Made by a program: the position numbers and the translations under genes. From Streptomyces dysideae (GTDB lineage Bacteria > Actinomycetota > Actinomycetes > Streptomycetales > Streptomycetaceae): 64,000 bases of DNA. Below are positions 24,599-34,171 of this stretch, piece by piece; within the stretch, counting starts at the first letter, position 1; the number at the start of each line of letters is the position of its first letter. The notes beneath the pieces were generated by a model. The model saw only the letters and a list, made by a program, of their open reading frames with translations, had not been told where the DNA came from and did no database searches. The stretch spans positions 2,131 through 66,130 of the forward strand of contig NZ_KQ949096.1 of the NCBI RefSeq assembly GCF_001514305.1, written 5' to 3'.

Positions 24599-26752
24599 AT
24601 GAGTGCGGAGGCCACGAACCCCGCGACGCCAGGCCCGGTAGCAGGCGCCGTGACGCCCGCCGTGCCCCGCAGGAAGGCCCGCCCCCGGATCGACCTGCGC
24701 CGACTCGGCCGGGCCGCCCTGCTCGGACCCGCCGCCCGCGACCGGCTGCCCGACGCCATCGGTCATGTCGCCGAGGCCCACCGCGCCCACCACCCCGACG
24801 CCGACCTGGAACCACTGCGCCGCGCCTACGTGCTCGCCGAGTCGTCGCACCGCGGCCAGATGCGCAAGAGCGGTGAGCCGTACATCACACACCCGCTCGC
24901 CGTGACCCTGATCCTCGCCGAACTCGGCGCCGAGACAACGACCCTGACGGCGTCTCTGCTCCACGACACCGTCGAGGACACGGACGTGACGCTCCATCAG
25001 GTCCGCGAGCAGTTCGGCGAGGAGGTGCGCTATCTCGTCGACGGCGTCACGAAGTTGGAGAAGGTCGACTACGGCGCCGCCGCCGAGCCGGAGACCTTCC
25101 GCAAGATGCTCGTCGCCACCGGCAACGACGTCCGCGTGATGTCGATCAAACTCGCCGACCGCCTGCACAACATGCGCACCCTCGGCGTGATGCGCCCCGA
25201 GAAGCAGGCCCGCATCGCCAAGGTGACCCGAGACGTCCTCATCCCGCTCGCCGAACGGCTCGGCGTCCAGGCGCTCAAGACCGAGCTGGAAGACCTCGTC
25301 TTCGCGATCCTGCACCCCGAGGAGTACAAGCACACACGGGAGTTGATCGTCAACAACGCCTCCCGCGCGGACGACCCGCTCGCCGAGATGGCCGAGGAGA
25401 TGCGCACGGTCCTGCGCGACGCCGACATCCAGGCCGAAGTCCTCATCCGGCCCCGGCACTTCGTCTCCGTGCACCGCGTGGCCCGCAAGCGCGGCCGGCT
25501 GCGCGGCGCCGACTTCGGGCGCCTGCTGGTGCTGGTCAACGAGGACGCGGACTGTTACGGCGTCCTGGGTGAACTGCACACCTGTCTGACGCCGGTCGTG
25601 TCGGAGTTCAAGGACTTCATCGCCGTACCCAAGTTCAACCTGTACCAGTCGCTGCACACCGCGCTCGCCCGCGAGGACGGCCAGGTCACGGAAGTCCTCA
25701 TCCGCACCCACCAGATGCACAAGGTGGCCGAGGCCGGCGTCGTCGCGCTGGGCAATCCCTACGCTCCTCCTTCGGAGGAGCAGACCGCGTCGAGCGACGG
25801 CGAGCGCGTCGACCCCACCCGCCCCGGCTGGCTCTCCCGCCTCCTCGACTGGCAGGAGGGCGCGTCCGACCCCGACACGTTCTGGTCCACGCTCCGTGAG
25901 GACCTCGCCCAGGACCGCGAGATCACCGTCTTCCGGCCCGACGGCGGCGCCCTGGGCCTGCCCGAGGGTGCGACCTGTGTGGACGCCGCGTACGCGCAGT
26001 ACGGCGAGGACGCGCACGCCTGCATCGGCGCTCGCGTCAACGGCCGCCTGGCGACCCTCAGCACGGTCCTGAAGGACGGCGACACCGTCCAGCTCCTCAT
26101 GGGCCAGGACCCGGCCTCCGAACCCTCCAGGGAGTGGCTGGAGCACGCCCACACGCCCGCCGCCCGGATCGCCATCCAGCGCTGGCTCGCGACGCACCCG
26201 GCGGCCGCCGAGGCCCAGGAGGGGACGACCGAGCCGACCCCGCAGGCCGAGGTCCCGCCCCGGCCCGTCAACGACGGCCCCGCCACGCGCCCCGCCGCCG
26301 CGAAGGCCGTCGTCGACCAGCCCGGCGCGACCGTACGGCTCGCCGGCTGCTGTACGCCCGTACCGCCCGACGAGGTCATCGGCTTCGCCGTGCGCGGGGG
26401 AGCCGTGACCGTGCACCGCGCCGAGTGTCCCGGGGTGGTGCGCATGAAGAGCACGGGGCGCCCGGAGGTCGACGTGCGCTGGGGCGACACCACCGAGTGC
26501 CGGGTCACCCTCCTCGCCGAATCGTTCGTCCGCCCCCACCTCCTCGCCGACCTCACCGAAGCGATGGCCCTGGAGGGCGCGGAAATCGTCTCGGCGATGG
26601 TGGAACCACCGACCCAGCAGCGCGTACGCCACACGTACACGGTCGAACTCCCGGACGCGGCAGGGCTGCCGGGGCTGATGCGTGCGATGCGAAACGTGCC
26701 GGGGGTGTACGACGTGAGCAGGGCGCGGCCGCAGGTGCCGGGGGCGTTCTGA
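24599..26752 (+). CDS. rshA: RelA/SpoT homologue RshA, (p)ppGpp synthetase/hydrolase
   Basis: The 717-residue protein has the long RSH layout: an HD hydrolase domain (SHRGQMRKSGEPYITHPLAV, LLHDTVEDTDVT, KLADRLHNMRTL), a synthetase domain, a TGS domain at about 465-525 (ITVFRPDGGALGLPEGATCVD), and a C-terminal ACT-like domain after a Cys-rich part (GCCTPVPPDEVIGF). The hydrolase motifs are complete. The synthetase motifs diverge: RPRHFVSVHR replaces the usual RPKHxxSIYxK, although EVLIRT keeps the Glu. Start ATG at 24599 was chosen for GGAGGTGCCC just before it. This is the second long RSH typical of streptomycetes (SCO5794 in S. coelicolor), not the main RelA. Confidence 0.9.
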   Translation: MSAEATNPATPGPVAGAVTPAVPRRKARPRIDLRRLGRAALLGPAARDRLPDAIGHVAEAHRAHHPDADLEPLRRAYVLAESSHRGQMRKSGEPYITHPLAVTLILAELGAETTTLTASLLHDTVEDTDVTLHQVREQFGEEVRYLVDGVTKLEKVDYGAAAEPETFRKMLVATGNDVRVMSIKLADRLHNMRTLGVMRPEKQARIAKVTRDVLIPLAERLGVQALKTELEDLVFAILHPEEYKHTRELIVNNASRADDPLAEMAEEMRTVLRDADIQAEVLIRPRHFVSVHRVARKRGRLRGADFGRLLVLVNEDADCYGVLGELHTCLTPVVSEFKDFIAVPKFNLYQSLHTALAREDGQVTEVLIRTHQMHKVAEAGVVALGNPYAPPSEEQTASSDGERVDPTRPGWLSRLLDWQEGASDPDTFWSTLREDLAQDREITVFRPDGGALGLPEGATCVDAAYAQYGEDAHACIGARVNGRLATLSTVLKDGDTVQLLMGQDPASEPSREWLEHAHTPAARIAIQRWLATHPAAAEAQEGTTEPTPQAEVPPRPVNDGPATRPAAAKAVVDQPGATVRLAGCCTPVPPDEVIGFAVRGGAVTVHRAECPGVVRMKSTGRPEVDVRWGDTTECRVTLLAESFVRPHLLADLTEAMALEGAEIVSAMVEPPTQQRVRHTYTVELPDAAGLPGLMRAMRNVPGVYDVSRARPQVPGAF

Positions 26753-26771
26753 GGAGACGCCGGCGAGCAGC

Positions 26772-26928
26772 CTGCGGGCGGCCCAGCCGCAGAGGGCGGC
26801 GCATCGTCACCGGCCGCAGCATGCGGCACTCATGCCGCGCCGTCTGCGGGCAGTCGTTCCGCCGAGGGCACGCCCACCCGAGCAGTCGGCACCACACAAC
26901 CCGCCCAGCCTGCGGGCAGTCGTGCCGC
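26772..26928. repeat. Intergenic dispersed repeat, CTGCGGGCAGTCGTGCCGC type
   Basis: The 375-bp gap between rshA and the M1 peptidase has no gene. It holds a near-repeat of CTGCGGGCAGTCGTKCCGC at 26844-26862 and 26910-26928, with a diverged copy at 26772-26790, and short inverted relatives such as GGCGGCAC. Similar elements are, as I recall, common between Streptomyces genes. They may form hairpins or act as scattered mobile repeats. Confidence 0.6.
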
Positions 26929-27127
26929 TTGGGGCGGCGCCCGTCCCACAGAGAGGCGGCACCCCAAGCGCGGGCGAGTGACCCGACCCCGCGCCAGCAC
27001 GCACGCCGGGCCCCACACCAGACACGGCACCGTTCCACACCGCCACCCCCACTTCCGGCGTACCCGTTCGAGTGGGCCGATCGCGCGCCGTCACCGCCCC
27101 GCACGCCCACGCTGATAGCCGTGATCC

Positions 27128-28624
27128 ATGCTGCTCACCTCCCGCACCAAGAATTCCGGAACCAGAACCCCCCACCGCCTCAGAGCAACGGCCCTCCTCG
27201 CCTCCGCCGTCTCCGTCTGCCTCCTCGCCGCAAGCGCCCCCAGCACCCCCCTCGGCGTCGGCGACCGCCTCTTCCCGCATCTCGGCAACCCCGGCTACGA
27301 CGTGGCGTCGTACGACCTCTCCTTCACCTACCCCGGCAGCAACACCAAGCCGCTCCAGGCCGTCACCACGATCGACGCCTGGACGACCACGGACCTGGAC
27401 CGCGTCAACCTCGACTTCGCACACGGCAAGGTCGATTCCGTCGAGGTCGACGGCGAACCCGCGTCCTTCAGCAGCGCCGACGAGGACCTCGTCGTCACAC
27501 CGGACGACCCGCTGCCCGGCGGCAGCTGGATGCGGATCACCGTGCGGCACACCAGCGACCCCGTCTACGGCGAGGACCGCGAGGGCGGCTGGGTGCGCAC
27601 CAAGGACGGCCTCGCGATGGCCAACCAGGCCGACGTCGCCCACCTGGTGTTCCCGTGCAACGACCACCCCTCCGACAAGGCGATGTTCACCATCCGGGTC
27701 ACCGCGCCCAATGGCTACACCGCCGTCGCCAACGGTCTGTCGACCGGCGTGGACCGGGCGGGCCGGGCGACCACCTGGACGTACCGCACCCAGCACCCCA
27801 TGGCCACCGAGCTCGCCCAGGTGTCCATCGGCCGTTCCACGGTGCTGCACCGCACCGGCCCGCACGGACTGCCCGTACGGGACGTCGTGCCCACCAAGGA
27901 CCGCGCGCTGCTCGAACCGTGGCTGAAGAAGACCCCCGGCCAGATCTCCTGGATGGAGGGCAAGGTCGGCCCGTACCCCTTCGAGACGTACGGCCTGCTC
28001 ATGGCCGAGGCGAACACCGGCTTCGAACTCGAGACGCAGACCCTCTCTCTCTTCGAGAGAGACCTGTTCACCGAGCCCGTCTACCCCAAGTGGTACGTAG
28101 AGTCGATCATGGTGCACGAACTGGCCCACCAGTGGTTCGGCAACAGCGTCAGCCCGCGCACCTGGTCCGACCTGTGGCTCAGCGAGGGGCACGCCACCTG
28201 GTACGAGGCCCTGCACGCGGAGGAGCAGGCGGACCGGCCGATCGCGGCACGGATGAAGGCGGCGTACGGCGCCTCCGACCGCTGGCGGGCGGTCGACGGA
28301 CCGCCCGCCGCCCCCAAGGCACCGAAGCCCGGCCAGAAGATCAGCATCTTCCGGCCGAACGTCTACGACGGTGCCGCCCTGGTCCTCTACGCCCTGCGGC
28401 AGGAGATCGGCCGCCCGGCCTTCGAGCACCTGCAACGCGCCTGGGTGAGCCGCCACCAGGACGGCGTCGCCACGACCGCGGACTTCGTCGCGCTCGCCGG
28501 GGAGATCTCCGGGCGCGACCTGGGCGGCTTCTTCCAGGGCTGGCTCTACGGTGAGAAGACCCCGCCGATGCCCGGCCACCCGGACTGGAAGCCGGAGGCA
28601 CCCCAGCCCGCGGCCGCGAAATAA
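27128..28624 (+). CDS. Secreted M1-family zinc metallopeptidase
   Basis: The 498-residue protein starts with a basic region and a hydrophobic stretch (ALLASAVSVCLLAAS, about 22-37), a signal peptide possibly read by lipobox-like LLAAS. The M1 catalytic core has HELAHQWFGN at about 331-340 and the third zinc ligand in WLSEGHATW. The exopeptidase GAMEN position reads TGFELETQT, a variant typical of short actinobacterial M1 enzymes. The usual C-terminal ERAP1-like domain is absent, so it is a compact form. It lies between rshA and hflX and is followed by a hairpin. Confidence 0.92.
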   Translation: MLLTSRTKNSGTRTPHRLRATALLASAVSVCLLAASAPSTPLGVGDRLFPHLGNPGYDVASYDLSFTYPGSNTKPLQAVTTIDAWTTTDLDRVNLDFAHGKVDSVEVDGEPASFSSADEDLVVTPDDPLPGGSWMRITVRHTSDPVYGEDREGGWVRTKDGLAMANQADVAHLVFPCNDHPSDKAMFTIRVTAPNGYTAVANGLSTGVDRAGRATTWTYRTQHPMATELAQVSIGRSTVLHRTGPHGLPVRDVVPTKDRALLEPWLKKTPGQISWMEGKVGPYPFETYGLLMAEANTGFELETQTLSLFERDLFTEPVYPKWYVESIMVHELAHQWFGNSVSPRTWSDLWLSEGHATWYEALHAEEQADRPIAARMKAAYGASDRWRAVDGPPAAPKAPKPGQKISIFRPNVYDGAALVLYALRQEIGRPAFEHLQRAWVSRHQDGVATTADFVALAGEISGRDLGGFFQGWLYGEKTPPMPGHPDWKPEAPQPAAAK

Positions 28625-28641
28625 CACGGTGACGAGACGGG

Positions 28642-28679
28642 CCGTGCCGTGCGACCATCTGAGGGTCGGCGCGGCACGG
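28642..28679 (+). terminator. Hairpin downstream of the M1 peptidase gene
   Basis: Outer 8-bp arms (28642-28649 with 28672-28679) and an inner GACC/GGTC stem form a hairpin 18 bp after the stop codon. Confidence 0.6.
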
Positions 28680-28757
28680 GACACGGGAATCTCCCGGGGT
28701 GCTCGCACGTTGTGCACAGTGACCGCCGTATCGGAATCCCCACGACGTAAGGACCCA

Positions 28758-30251
28758 ATGACCTCCTCTTCATCCCCTTCCCAGGACACTCAGAGCCTCG
28801 CGCACACATACCCCGACGGTCTTCGGGCCGATGCCCTGATGGAAGAGGACGTCGCCTGGAGCCACGAGATCGACGGAGAGCGGGACGGCGACCAGTTCGA
28901 CCGCTCCGAGCGCGCGGCCCTGCGCCGTGTCGCGGGCCTCTCCACCGAGCTCGAGGACGTCACCGAGGTCGAGTACCGCCAGCTCCGTCTGGAGCGGGTC
29001 GTACTCGTCGGCGTCTGGACCACGGGGACCGTGCAGGACGCGGACAACTCCCTCGCGGAGCTCGCCGCCCTCGCGGAGACCGCGGGCGCACTCGTGCTCG
29101 ACGGCGTGATCCAGCGCCGCGACAAGCCCGACGCCGCCACCTACATCGGCTCCGGCAAGGCCGAGGAGCTGCGGGACATCGTCCTCGAATCCGGCGCCGA
29201 CACCGTCATCTGCGACGGTGAGCTCAGCCCTGGCCAGCTCATCCACCTCGAAGACGTCGTCAAGGTCAAGGTCATCGACCGTACGGCCCTGATCCTCGAC
29301 ATCTTCGCCCAGCACGCCAAGTCCCGGGAGGGCAAGGCGCAGGTCGCGCTCGCGCAGATGCAGTACATGCTGCCGAGGCTGCGCGGCTGGGGTCAGTCGC
29401 TGTCCCGGCAGATGGGCGGCGGCAAGGGCGGCGGCCTCGCCACCCGTGGTCCCGGTGAAACCAAGATCGAGACGGACCGGCGTCGGATCCGCGAGAAGAT
29501 GGCGAAGATGCGCCGGGAGATCGCGGACATGAAGACCGGCCGCGAGATCAAGCGCCAGGAGCGCAAGCGCCACAAGGTGCCCTCGGTCGCCATCGCCGGC
29601 TACACCAACGCCGGCAAGTCCTCCCTGCTCAACCGCCTCACGGGCGCGGGCGTGCTCGTCGAGAACGCCCTGTTCGCGACCCTCGACCCGACCGTGCGCC
29701 GGGCCGAGACCCCGAGCGGACGGCTGTACACCCTGGCCGACACGGTCGGGTTCGTCCGCCACCTGCCCCACCACCTGGTCGAGGCGTTCCGCTCCACGAT
29801 GGAGGAGGTCGGCGAGTCCGATCTGATCCTGCACGTGGTGGACGGTTCGCACCCGAACCCGGAGGAGCAGCTGGCCGCCGTACGCGAGGTGGTCAGGGAC
29901 GTCGGCGCCACCGAGGTGCCCGAGATCGTCGTGATCAACAAGGCCGACGCGGCCGACCCGCTGACGCTCCAGCGGCTGATGCGGATCGAGAAGCGCTCCA
30001 TCGCGGTCTCGGCCCGCACCGGCCAGGGCATCACCGAGCTGCTCGCCCTGATCGACAACGAGCTGCCGCGCCCGTCGGTGGAGATCGAGGCGCTCGTGCC
30101 GTACACCCACGGCAGGCTGGTCGCCCGTGCCCACTCCGAGGGCGAGGTGATCTCCGAGGAGCACACCCCGGAGGGCACGCTGCTCAAGGTGCGGGTGCAC
30201 GAGGAACTGGCGGCGGATCTCACGCCGTACGTTCCGGCGCCCGCCGCCTGA
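28758..30251 (+). CDS. hflX: GTPase HflX
   Basis: HflX is a ribosome-associated GTPase that splits stalled or hibernating ribosomes. The 497-residue protein has the N-terminal HflX domain (ERVVLVGVW, AETAGALVLDGVIQRRDKPD, YIGSGKAEEL), the coiled-coil linker around GPGETKIETDRRRIREKM, and the G domain: G1 GYTNAGKSS at about 281, G3 DTVGFV, G4 NKAD, G5 SARTG. ATG at 28758 follows AAGGA with good spacing. Longer upstream frames were not chosen. A strong bidirectional terminator follows. Confidence 0.95.
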   Translation: MTSSSSPSQDTQSLAHTYPDGLRADALMEEDVAWSHEIDGERDGDQFDRSERAALRRVAGLSTELEDVTEVEYRQLRLERVVLVGVWTTGTVQDADNSLAELAALAETAGALVLDGVIQRRDKPDAATYIGSGKAEELRDIVLESGADTVICDGELSPGQLIHLEDVVKVKVIDRTALILDIFAQHAKSREGKAQVALAQMQYMLPRLRGWGQSLSRQMGGGKGGGLATRGPGETKIETDRRRIREKMAKMRREIADMKTGREIKRQERKRHKVPSVAIAGYTNAGKSSLLNRLTGAGVLVENALFATLDPTVRRAETPSGRLYTLADTVGFVRHLPHHLVEAFRSTMEEVGESDLILHVVDGSHPNPEEQLAAVREVVRDVGATEVPEIVVINKADAADPLTLQRLMRIEKRSIAVSARTGQGITELLALIDNELPRPSVEIEALVPYTHGRLVARAHSEGEVISEEHTPEGTLLKVRVHEELAADLTPYVPAPAA

Positions 30252-30290
30252 CCGGTCGTAGCACGGCGACCTGCCCGGTCGTAGCACGAC

Positions 30291-30327
30291 GGAAGGCCCG
30301 CTCCCTCGCGCAGGGGGCGGGCCTTCC
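30291..30327. terminator. Bidirectional terminator between hflX and the serine protease gene
   Basis: Arms of about 15 bp (30291-30305 and 30313-30327) are nearly perfect, GGAAGGCCCG pairing with CGGGCCTTCC. It lies between two convergent genes. Confidence 0.85.
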
Positions 30328-30348
30328 GTATGTCCGTATGAGTACGGG

Positions 30349-31569
30349 TCACTGACCGGCGAACTTGTCGCTCACCGAGTCGTAGACACCCTTGGCCTCG
30401 GCGCCCAGCCGCGGACCCGCCAGCCAGCCCGAAGTCACCGGGCCGATCGAGGTGTTGGACACGAGCGCCGGCTTGCCGTCCGAGCCCTCCGCCACCCAGC
30501 CGCCGCCGGACGAACCGGCGGTCATGCTGCACCCGATGCGGTACATCGTCGGGTCCGACGCGCTGAGCGACAACCGGCCCGGCTTGTCCTGGCACTGGAA
30601 CAGCTTCTGCCCGTCGTACGGCGGCGCGGCCGGGTAGCCGGTCGCCTCGATGCTCGCCACCTCCGGGACGGCCGGGGCCTTGAAGTCCACCGGAAGGGCC
30701 GAACCGACCATCTCCTCGAGGGACTTGCTGTTGCCGCCCTCCTCCGGCGTCACATGGATCACGGCGAAGTCGTACGAGGCACCGTCGCCGCCCGTCGCAC
30801 CGCCCTGCTCGATCCACTGGTCCGAGGTCTGCGCCCAGTCGCCCCACCAGACGCCGTACGGAGTGACCTGCTCCTTGGTGGCGTTCTCCAGCTGCGAGGT
30901 GGGCAGGGCCTCGTTGTTGTACGACGGCACGAACGCGATGTTGCGGTACCAGCCGCCGCTCTTGCCCGCGTGCACACAGTGGCCCGCCGTCCAGACCAGG
31001 TTGGACTTGCCGGGGTGGGCCGGGTCCTCCACGACCGTCGCCGAGCAGACACTCGTGCCGTCGGGGGAGTCGAAGAACAGCTTGCCGGCCGCGGGAGCGT
31101 TGGCGTGATACGTAGCCGGCACGGCCTGCGCGTCCACCGGCTTCGGCTCCGGGTCGGTCACACCCTGGTCGTCGGAGAGGTCACCTTCGTCGACACCCTC
31201 GTCCGGCTCCTCGGCCTCACGCATCCGGTCCTTGTCCCACAGGCCCGCGATGATCGGGTTGATGTAGTCCTGGGCCTCGCGCAGCCAGTCGTCCTTGTCC
31301 CAGTTCTTCCAGGCCCCGTTCTTCCACTTGTCGAGGTCGATCCCGTGCTCTTTGAGCTGGTCCTTGATGTCGTCCGGAATCGTGATCTTGTTGTCGCCTC
31401 CCGCGACTGCGGACGCGGAGGCCTGCGCGTCAGCGTCCGCATCGCCCGACTCGCAGGCGGTCGCGGTGAGCGCGAGCGCTGCGGCGAGCGCGGCGACGGG
31501 CAAGGGGGAGATGCCGCGGCGCGCGCTCCTCCCTCGGCGTGCGGTGAACGACGGCCTCATCGATCGCAT
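30349..31569 (-). CDS. Secreted trypsin-like serine peptidase, probable lipoprotein
   Basis: The 406-residue protein begins with a basic signal region and a hydrophobic helix ending ALALTATAC, a lipobox, so it is probably membrane-anchored by a lipid. A charged helical region (about 65-130, with WKNGAWKNWDKDDW) precedes the protease fold. The triad is visible: His in WTAGHCV (about 196), Asp in SYDFAVIHV (about 265), Ser in GSSGGGW (about 351). The start ATG at 31569 has AGGGGGAG seven bases upstream. The in-frame ATG at 31560 is less well placed. It converges on hflX. Confidence 0.92.
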   Translation of the reverse strand: MRSMRPSFTARRGRSARRGISPLPVAALAAALALTATACESGDADADAQASASAVAGGDNKITIPDDIKDQLKEHGIDLDKWKNGAWKNWDKDDWLREAQDYINPIIAGLWDKDRMREAEEPDEGVDEGDLSDDQGVTDPEPKPVDAQAVPATYHANAPAAGKLFFDSPDGTSVCSATVVEDPAHPGKSNLVWTAGHCVHAGKSGGWYRNIAFVPSYNNEALPTSQLENATKEQVTPYGVWWGDWAQTSDQWIEQGGATGGDGASYDFAVIHVTPEEGGNSKSLEEMVGSALPVDFKAPAVPEVASIEATGYPAAPPYDGQKLFQCQDKPGRLSLSASDPTMYRIGCSMTAGSSGGGWVAEGSDGKPALVSNTSIGPVTSGWLAGPRLGAEAKGVYDSVSDKFAGQ

Positions 31570-31767
31570 GATCTGACTCCCCCTGGGGTGAAAGTACTTG
31601 GCGCGGCGCCGGTGTTCTCGATTGATGTCACGGCGCGTTGGGACGGCACCACACACTATGCGGTCGCTGTGGGGGAGTTCCGACGGAACGGCAACGGTTT
31701 CGCTACGGGCTGTCTGAACTGGCAATTCATCCAGTGTGCTGCCGACTTGGCGTCCTCTTGACGGACA

Positions 31768-33258
31768 TCAGTGGCGGGCGAGACCGGCGTCCGTGGGTGT
31801 GGACTCGGCGCCCGCGTCGGTCGCGTAGCGCATGGCGTACGGCCGCAGGTTCCAGGCGCCGACCGCGTAGCCGAGTCTGCCCTCGTCTCCGGCGCGGGCC
31901 TCGATCCGCCAGGGGGTGTCGCCGGTGGGGTAGAACCGCAGGGTGAGCGTCCGGCCCGACGGCAGGTACAGCTCGGCGACGGACCGGTCCACCACCAGGC
32001 GCAGTTCGACCGGGGCACCGGAGGCCGCCCGCGCCTCGGGGCAGGGGAGGCGGTACGTTCCGCCGTGTGCGCGCGGGTCGAGGGAGGCGTGGTCGCGGTC
32101 CACGACGAGCTCGCCGGCGGCCGCGTCGATGCTGATGTCGAGGTACTCGGCGCCGTCGGCGGAGGTCACCAGCCGTAGTCCTCCCGCCGTTCCGGCGGCG
32201 CGGGGTTCCAGACGGGCCGTCAGGTCGAAGCTCGAACGCACCGTCCCCAGTTCGGCCGTTCCGGCGGTCTCGCCGGCCGCGGTCAGCGCGCGTTCGTCGC
32301 GCAGTGCGAGGAGTTCCGCGGCCGGCCGCTGTCGTACGGAGCCGTCCTCGGCGAGTGTCACTTCGCGCGGCAGCGTCAGCAGCCCGGCCCAGCCGGCCTC
32401 ACGAACGCACGCGGCGTCACGGGCTTCCCACGACCACCCCCACAGCAGCCAGCGGCCGTCGGGGGCGGGCAACAGCGCCGGGGCGTAGAAGTCGGGTCCG
32501 TGGTCGAGCAGGGCGGGGGCGTCGGGGAGGAAACGGCCGTCCTGCTCGCGCCCGGGGTAGACCACGGTCCGGCGCGGTCCGAGCTCCGGATCCCAGGCGC
32601 CCAGGAGCAGCGCGCCGCGTCCGTCCGCGTGCAGGTACTGGGGGCACTCCCAGCCCGGCCCCGTGTCCGCGCCCGGCGCCACCGGCTGCGGGGCCCGGTC
32701 CAGGAACGGCCCCCGGTACTCCCACCGTTCCAGGTCCCCGGACTCGTACAGCAGCGCCGCCGCCCGGCCGTCCGCCTGGGCGGAGCCGACCAGCATCCGC
32801 CAGCGGCCGGCCTCGCGCCACACGTACGGGTCGCGGTACATGGTGGCGCCCTCGGGCAGTTCGGGGATCAGCAGGCTGCCGCGCGGTGTCCAGGTGACAC
32901 CGTTGTCCCGGGACTCGGCCGTGGTGACCGGCTGTGCCCAGCGGTCGGTGCGGAAAGCGGAGTAGAAGGCGACCATGCGGTCGCCGTCGGAGACGGCGTT
33001 GCCGGAGAAGCAGCCGTCGGCGTCCTCTCCGCCCGGCGTGGGGGTCAGCGCGACGGGCAGTTCCTCCCAGCTGATCAGGTCGGGGCTGCGGAAGTGGCCC
33101 CAGTGCATGTTCGCGTGCTCGGGTCCGTACGGGTTGTACTGGAAGCACACGTGGTAGTGGCCGTCGTGGAAGGCCAGCCCGTTGGGGTCGTTGATCCAGT
33201 TGCGGGGCGGGCGCAGGTGCGCGACGGGCCGGTGGGGGTCTGCGGGCATGACGGACAC
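31768..33258 (-). CDS. GH32 beta-fructosidase (intracellular sucrase/fructanase type)
   Basis: The 496-residue enzyme has no signal peptide. GH32 hallmarks are all present: nucleophile D24 in NWINDPNG, transition-state D143 in YRDPYVW, and acid/base E204 in ECPQ. A C-terminal beta-sandwich (about 330-480) follows the five-blade propeller. It hydrolyses terminal fructosyl bonds of sucrose or fructo-oligosaccharides. GTG at 33258 was chosen for AAAGGA seven bases upstream. It is the last gene of the operon running from the solute-binding protein at 36489, so it would digest what the ABC transporter imports. Confidence 0.93.
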   Translation of the reverse strand: MSVMPADPHRPVAHLRPPRNWINDPNGLAFHDGHYHVCFQYNPYGPEHANMHWGHFRSPDLISWEELPVALTPTPGGEDADGCFSGNAVSDGDRMVAFYSAFRTDRWAQPVTTAESRDNGVTWTPRGSLLIPELPEGATMYRDPYVWREAGRWRMLVGSAQADGRAAALLYESGDLERWEYRGPFLDRAPQPVAPGADTGPGWECPQYLHADGRGALLLGAWDPELGPRRTVVYPGREQDGRFLPDAPALLDHGPDFYAPALLPAPDGRWLLWGWSWEARDAACVREAGWAGLLTLPREVTLAEDGSVRQRPAAELLALRDERALTAAGETAGTAELGTVRSSFDLTARLEPRAAGTAGGLRLVTSADGAEYLDISIDAAAGELVVDRDHASLDPRAHGGTYRLPCPEARAASGAPVELRLVVDRSVAELYLPSGRTLTLRFYPTGDTPWRIEARAGDEGRLGYAVGAWNLRPYAMRYATDAGAESTPTDAGLARH

Positions 33259-33297
33259 GCAGGGGTCCTTTCGGGGTGGGGGGTCGAAGGAGCGCGG

Positions 33298-34170
33298 TCA
33301 GCCCTTGACGCCGGTGGAGGCGATGCTGTTGACGAACGAGCGCTGGAAGGCCATGAACAGGGCGAGGATCGGCACGGTGATCATGGAGGAGTACGCCATG
33401 ATCTGGCCCCAGCCGACGTTGAGTTGGAAGAAGTAGGAGATGCCCACCATCACCGGCCGCAGCTCCTCGCTCTGCACGACCATCAGCGGCCACAGGTACG
33501 AGTTCCAGGCGGGCAGGAACGTGAGGATGGCGACGGTGGCGACGGCCGGGCCGGACAGCGGCATGACGATGCGGCGGTAGATGGTGAACCAGCCGGCGCC
33601 GTCCACGATCGCCGCCTCGTCCAGTTCCTTGGGGATGCTCTGGAAGTACTGGTGGAAGAAGAAGACCGAGAAGGCGTTGGCGACGAACGGCACGATCTGG
33701 ACCTGGTAGGTGTCCATCCAGCCGGTGGTCCACTCCAGGTGGAAGCCGTTGACGCGGAGCAGCGGCAGTTGGTTGACCCACCACACCAGCGGCAGGGCGA
33801 AGGTCTCGAACGGCACGATGAGGGTGGCGATGACGGCGGTCAGGACGAGCTTCCTGCCGGTCCAGCGCATCCGTGCCAGGGCGAAGGCGGCCATGCTGTT
33901 GACGAGGATGCCGAGTACCACGGTGATCGTCGAGATCAGCACGGAGTTCAGCAGGAACCGTGCCGCCGGGACACGCTCGAACACGCCCGTGTAGTTGTCC
34001 AGAGACAGGGCGCCGACCGGCAGGAAGGCGCGCAGGGAGCCCAGGTCGCCGAAGATCTGGTCGTCCGGTTTGAAGGACGAGACCAGCATGAAGACGAGCG
34101 GGAGCGCGAAGACCAGGGCGAGGACGACACGGCCGGCGTGGCCGCCCAGGTGCTTCAGGAGGGAGGTCAT
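33298..34170 (-). CDS. ABC sugar transporter permease, MalG type
   Basis: A 290-residue protein with six predicted membrane helices. The cytoplasmic EAA loop, ELDEAAIVDGAGWFTIYRRI, couples to the ATPase. The start ATG is one base past the stop of the MalF-type permease gene. It belongs to the CUT1 family of oligosaccharide importers. No ATPase gene is in the locus. In Streptomyces the shared MsiK ATPase usually serves such systems, which is inference here. Confidence 0.93.
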   Translation of the reverse strand: MTSLLKHLGGHAGRVVLALVFALPLVFMLVSSFKPDDQIFGDLGSLRAFLPVGALSLDNYTGVFERVPAARFLLNSVLISTITVVLGILVNSMAAFALARMRWTGRKLVLTAVIATLIVPFETFALPLVWWVNQLPLLRVNGFHLEWTTGWMDTYQVQIVPFVANAFSVFFFHQYFQSIPKELDEAAIVDGAGWFTIYRRIVMPLSGPAVATVAILTFLPAWNSYLWPLMVVQSEELRPVMVGISYFFQLNVGWGQIMAYSSMITVPILALFMAFQRSFVNSIASTGVKG

Positions 34171-34171
34171 G

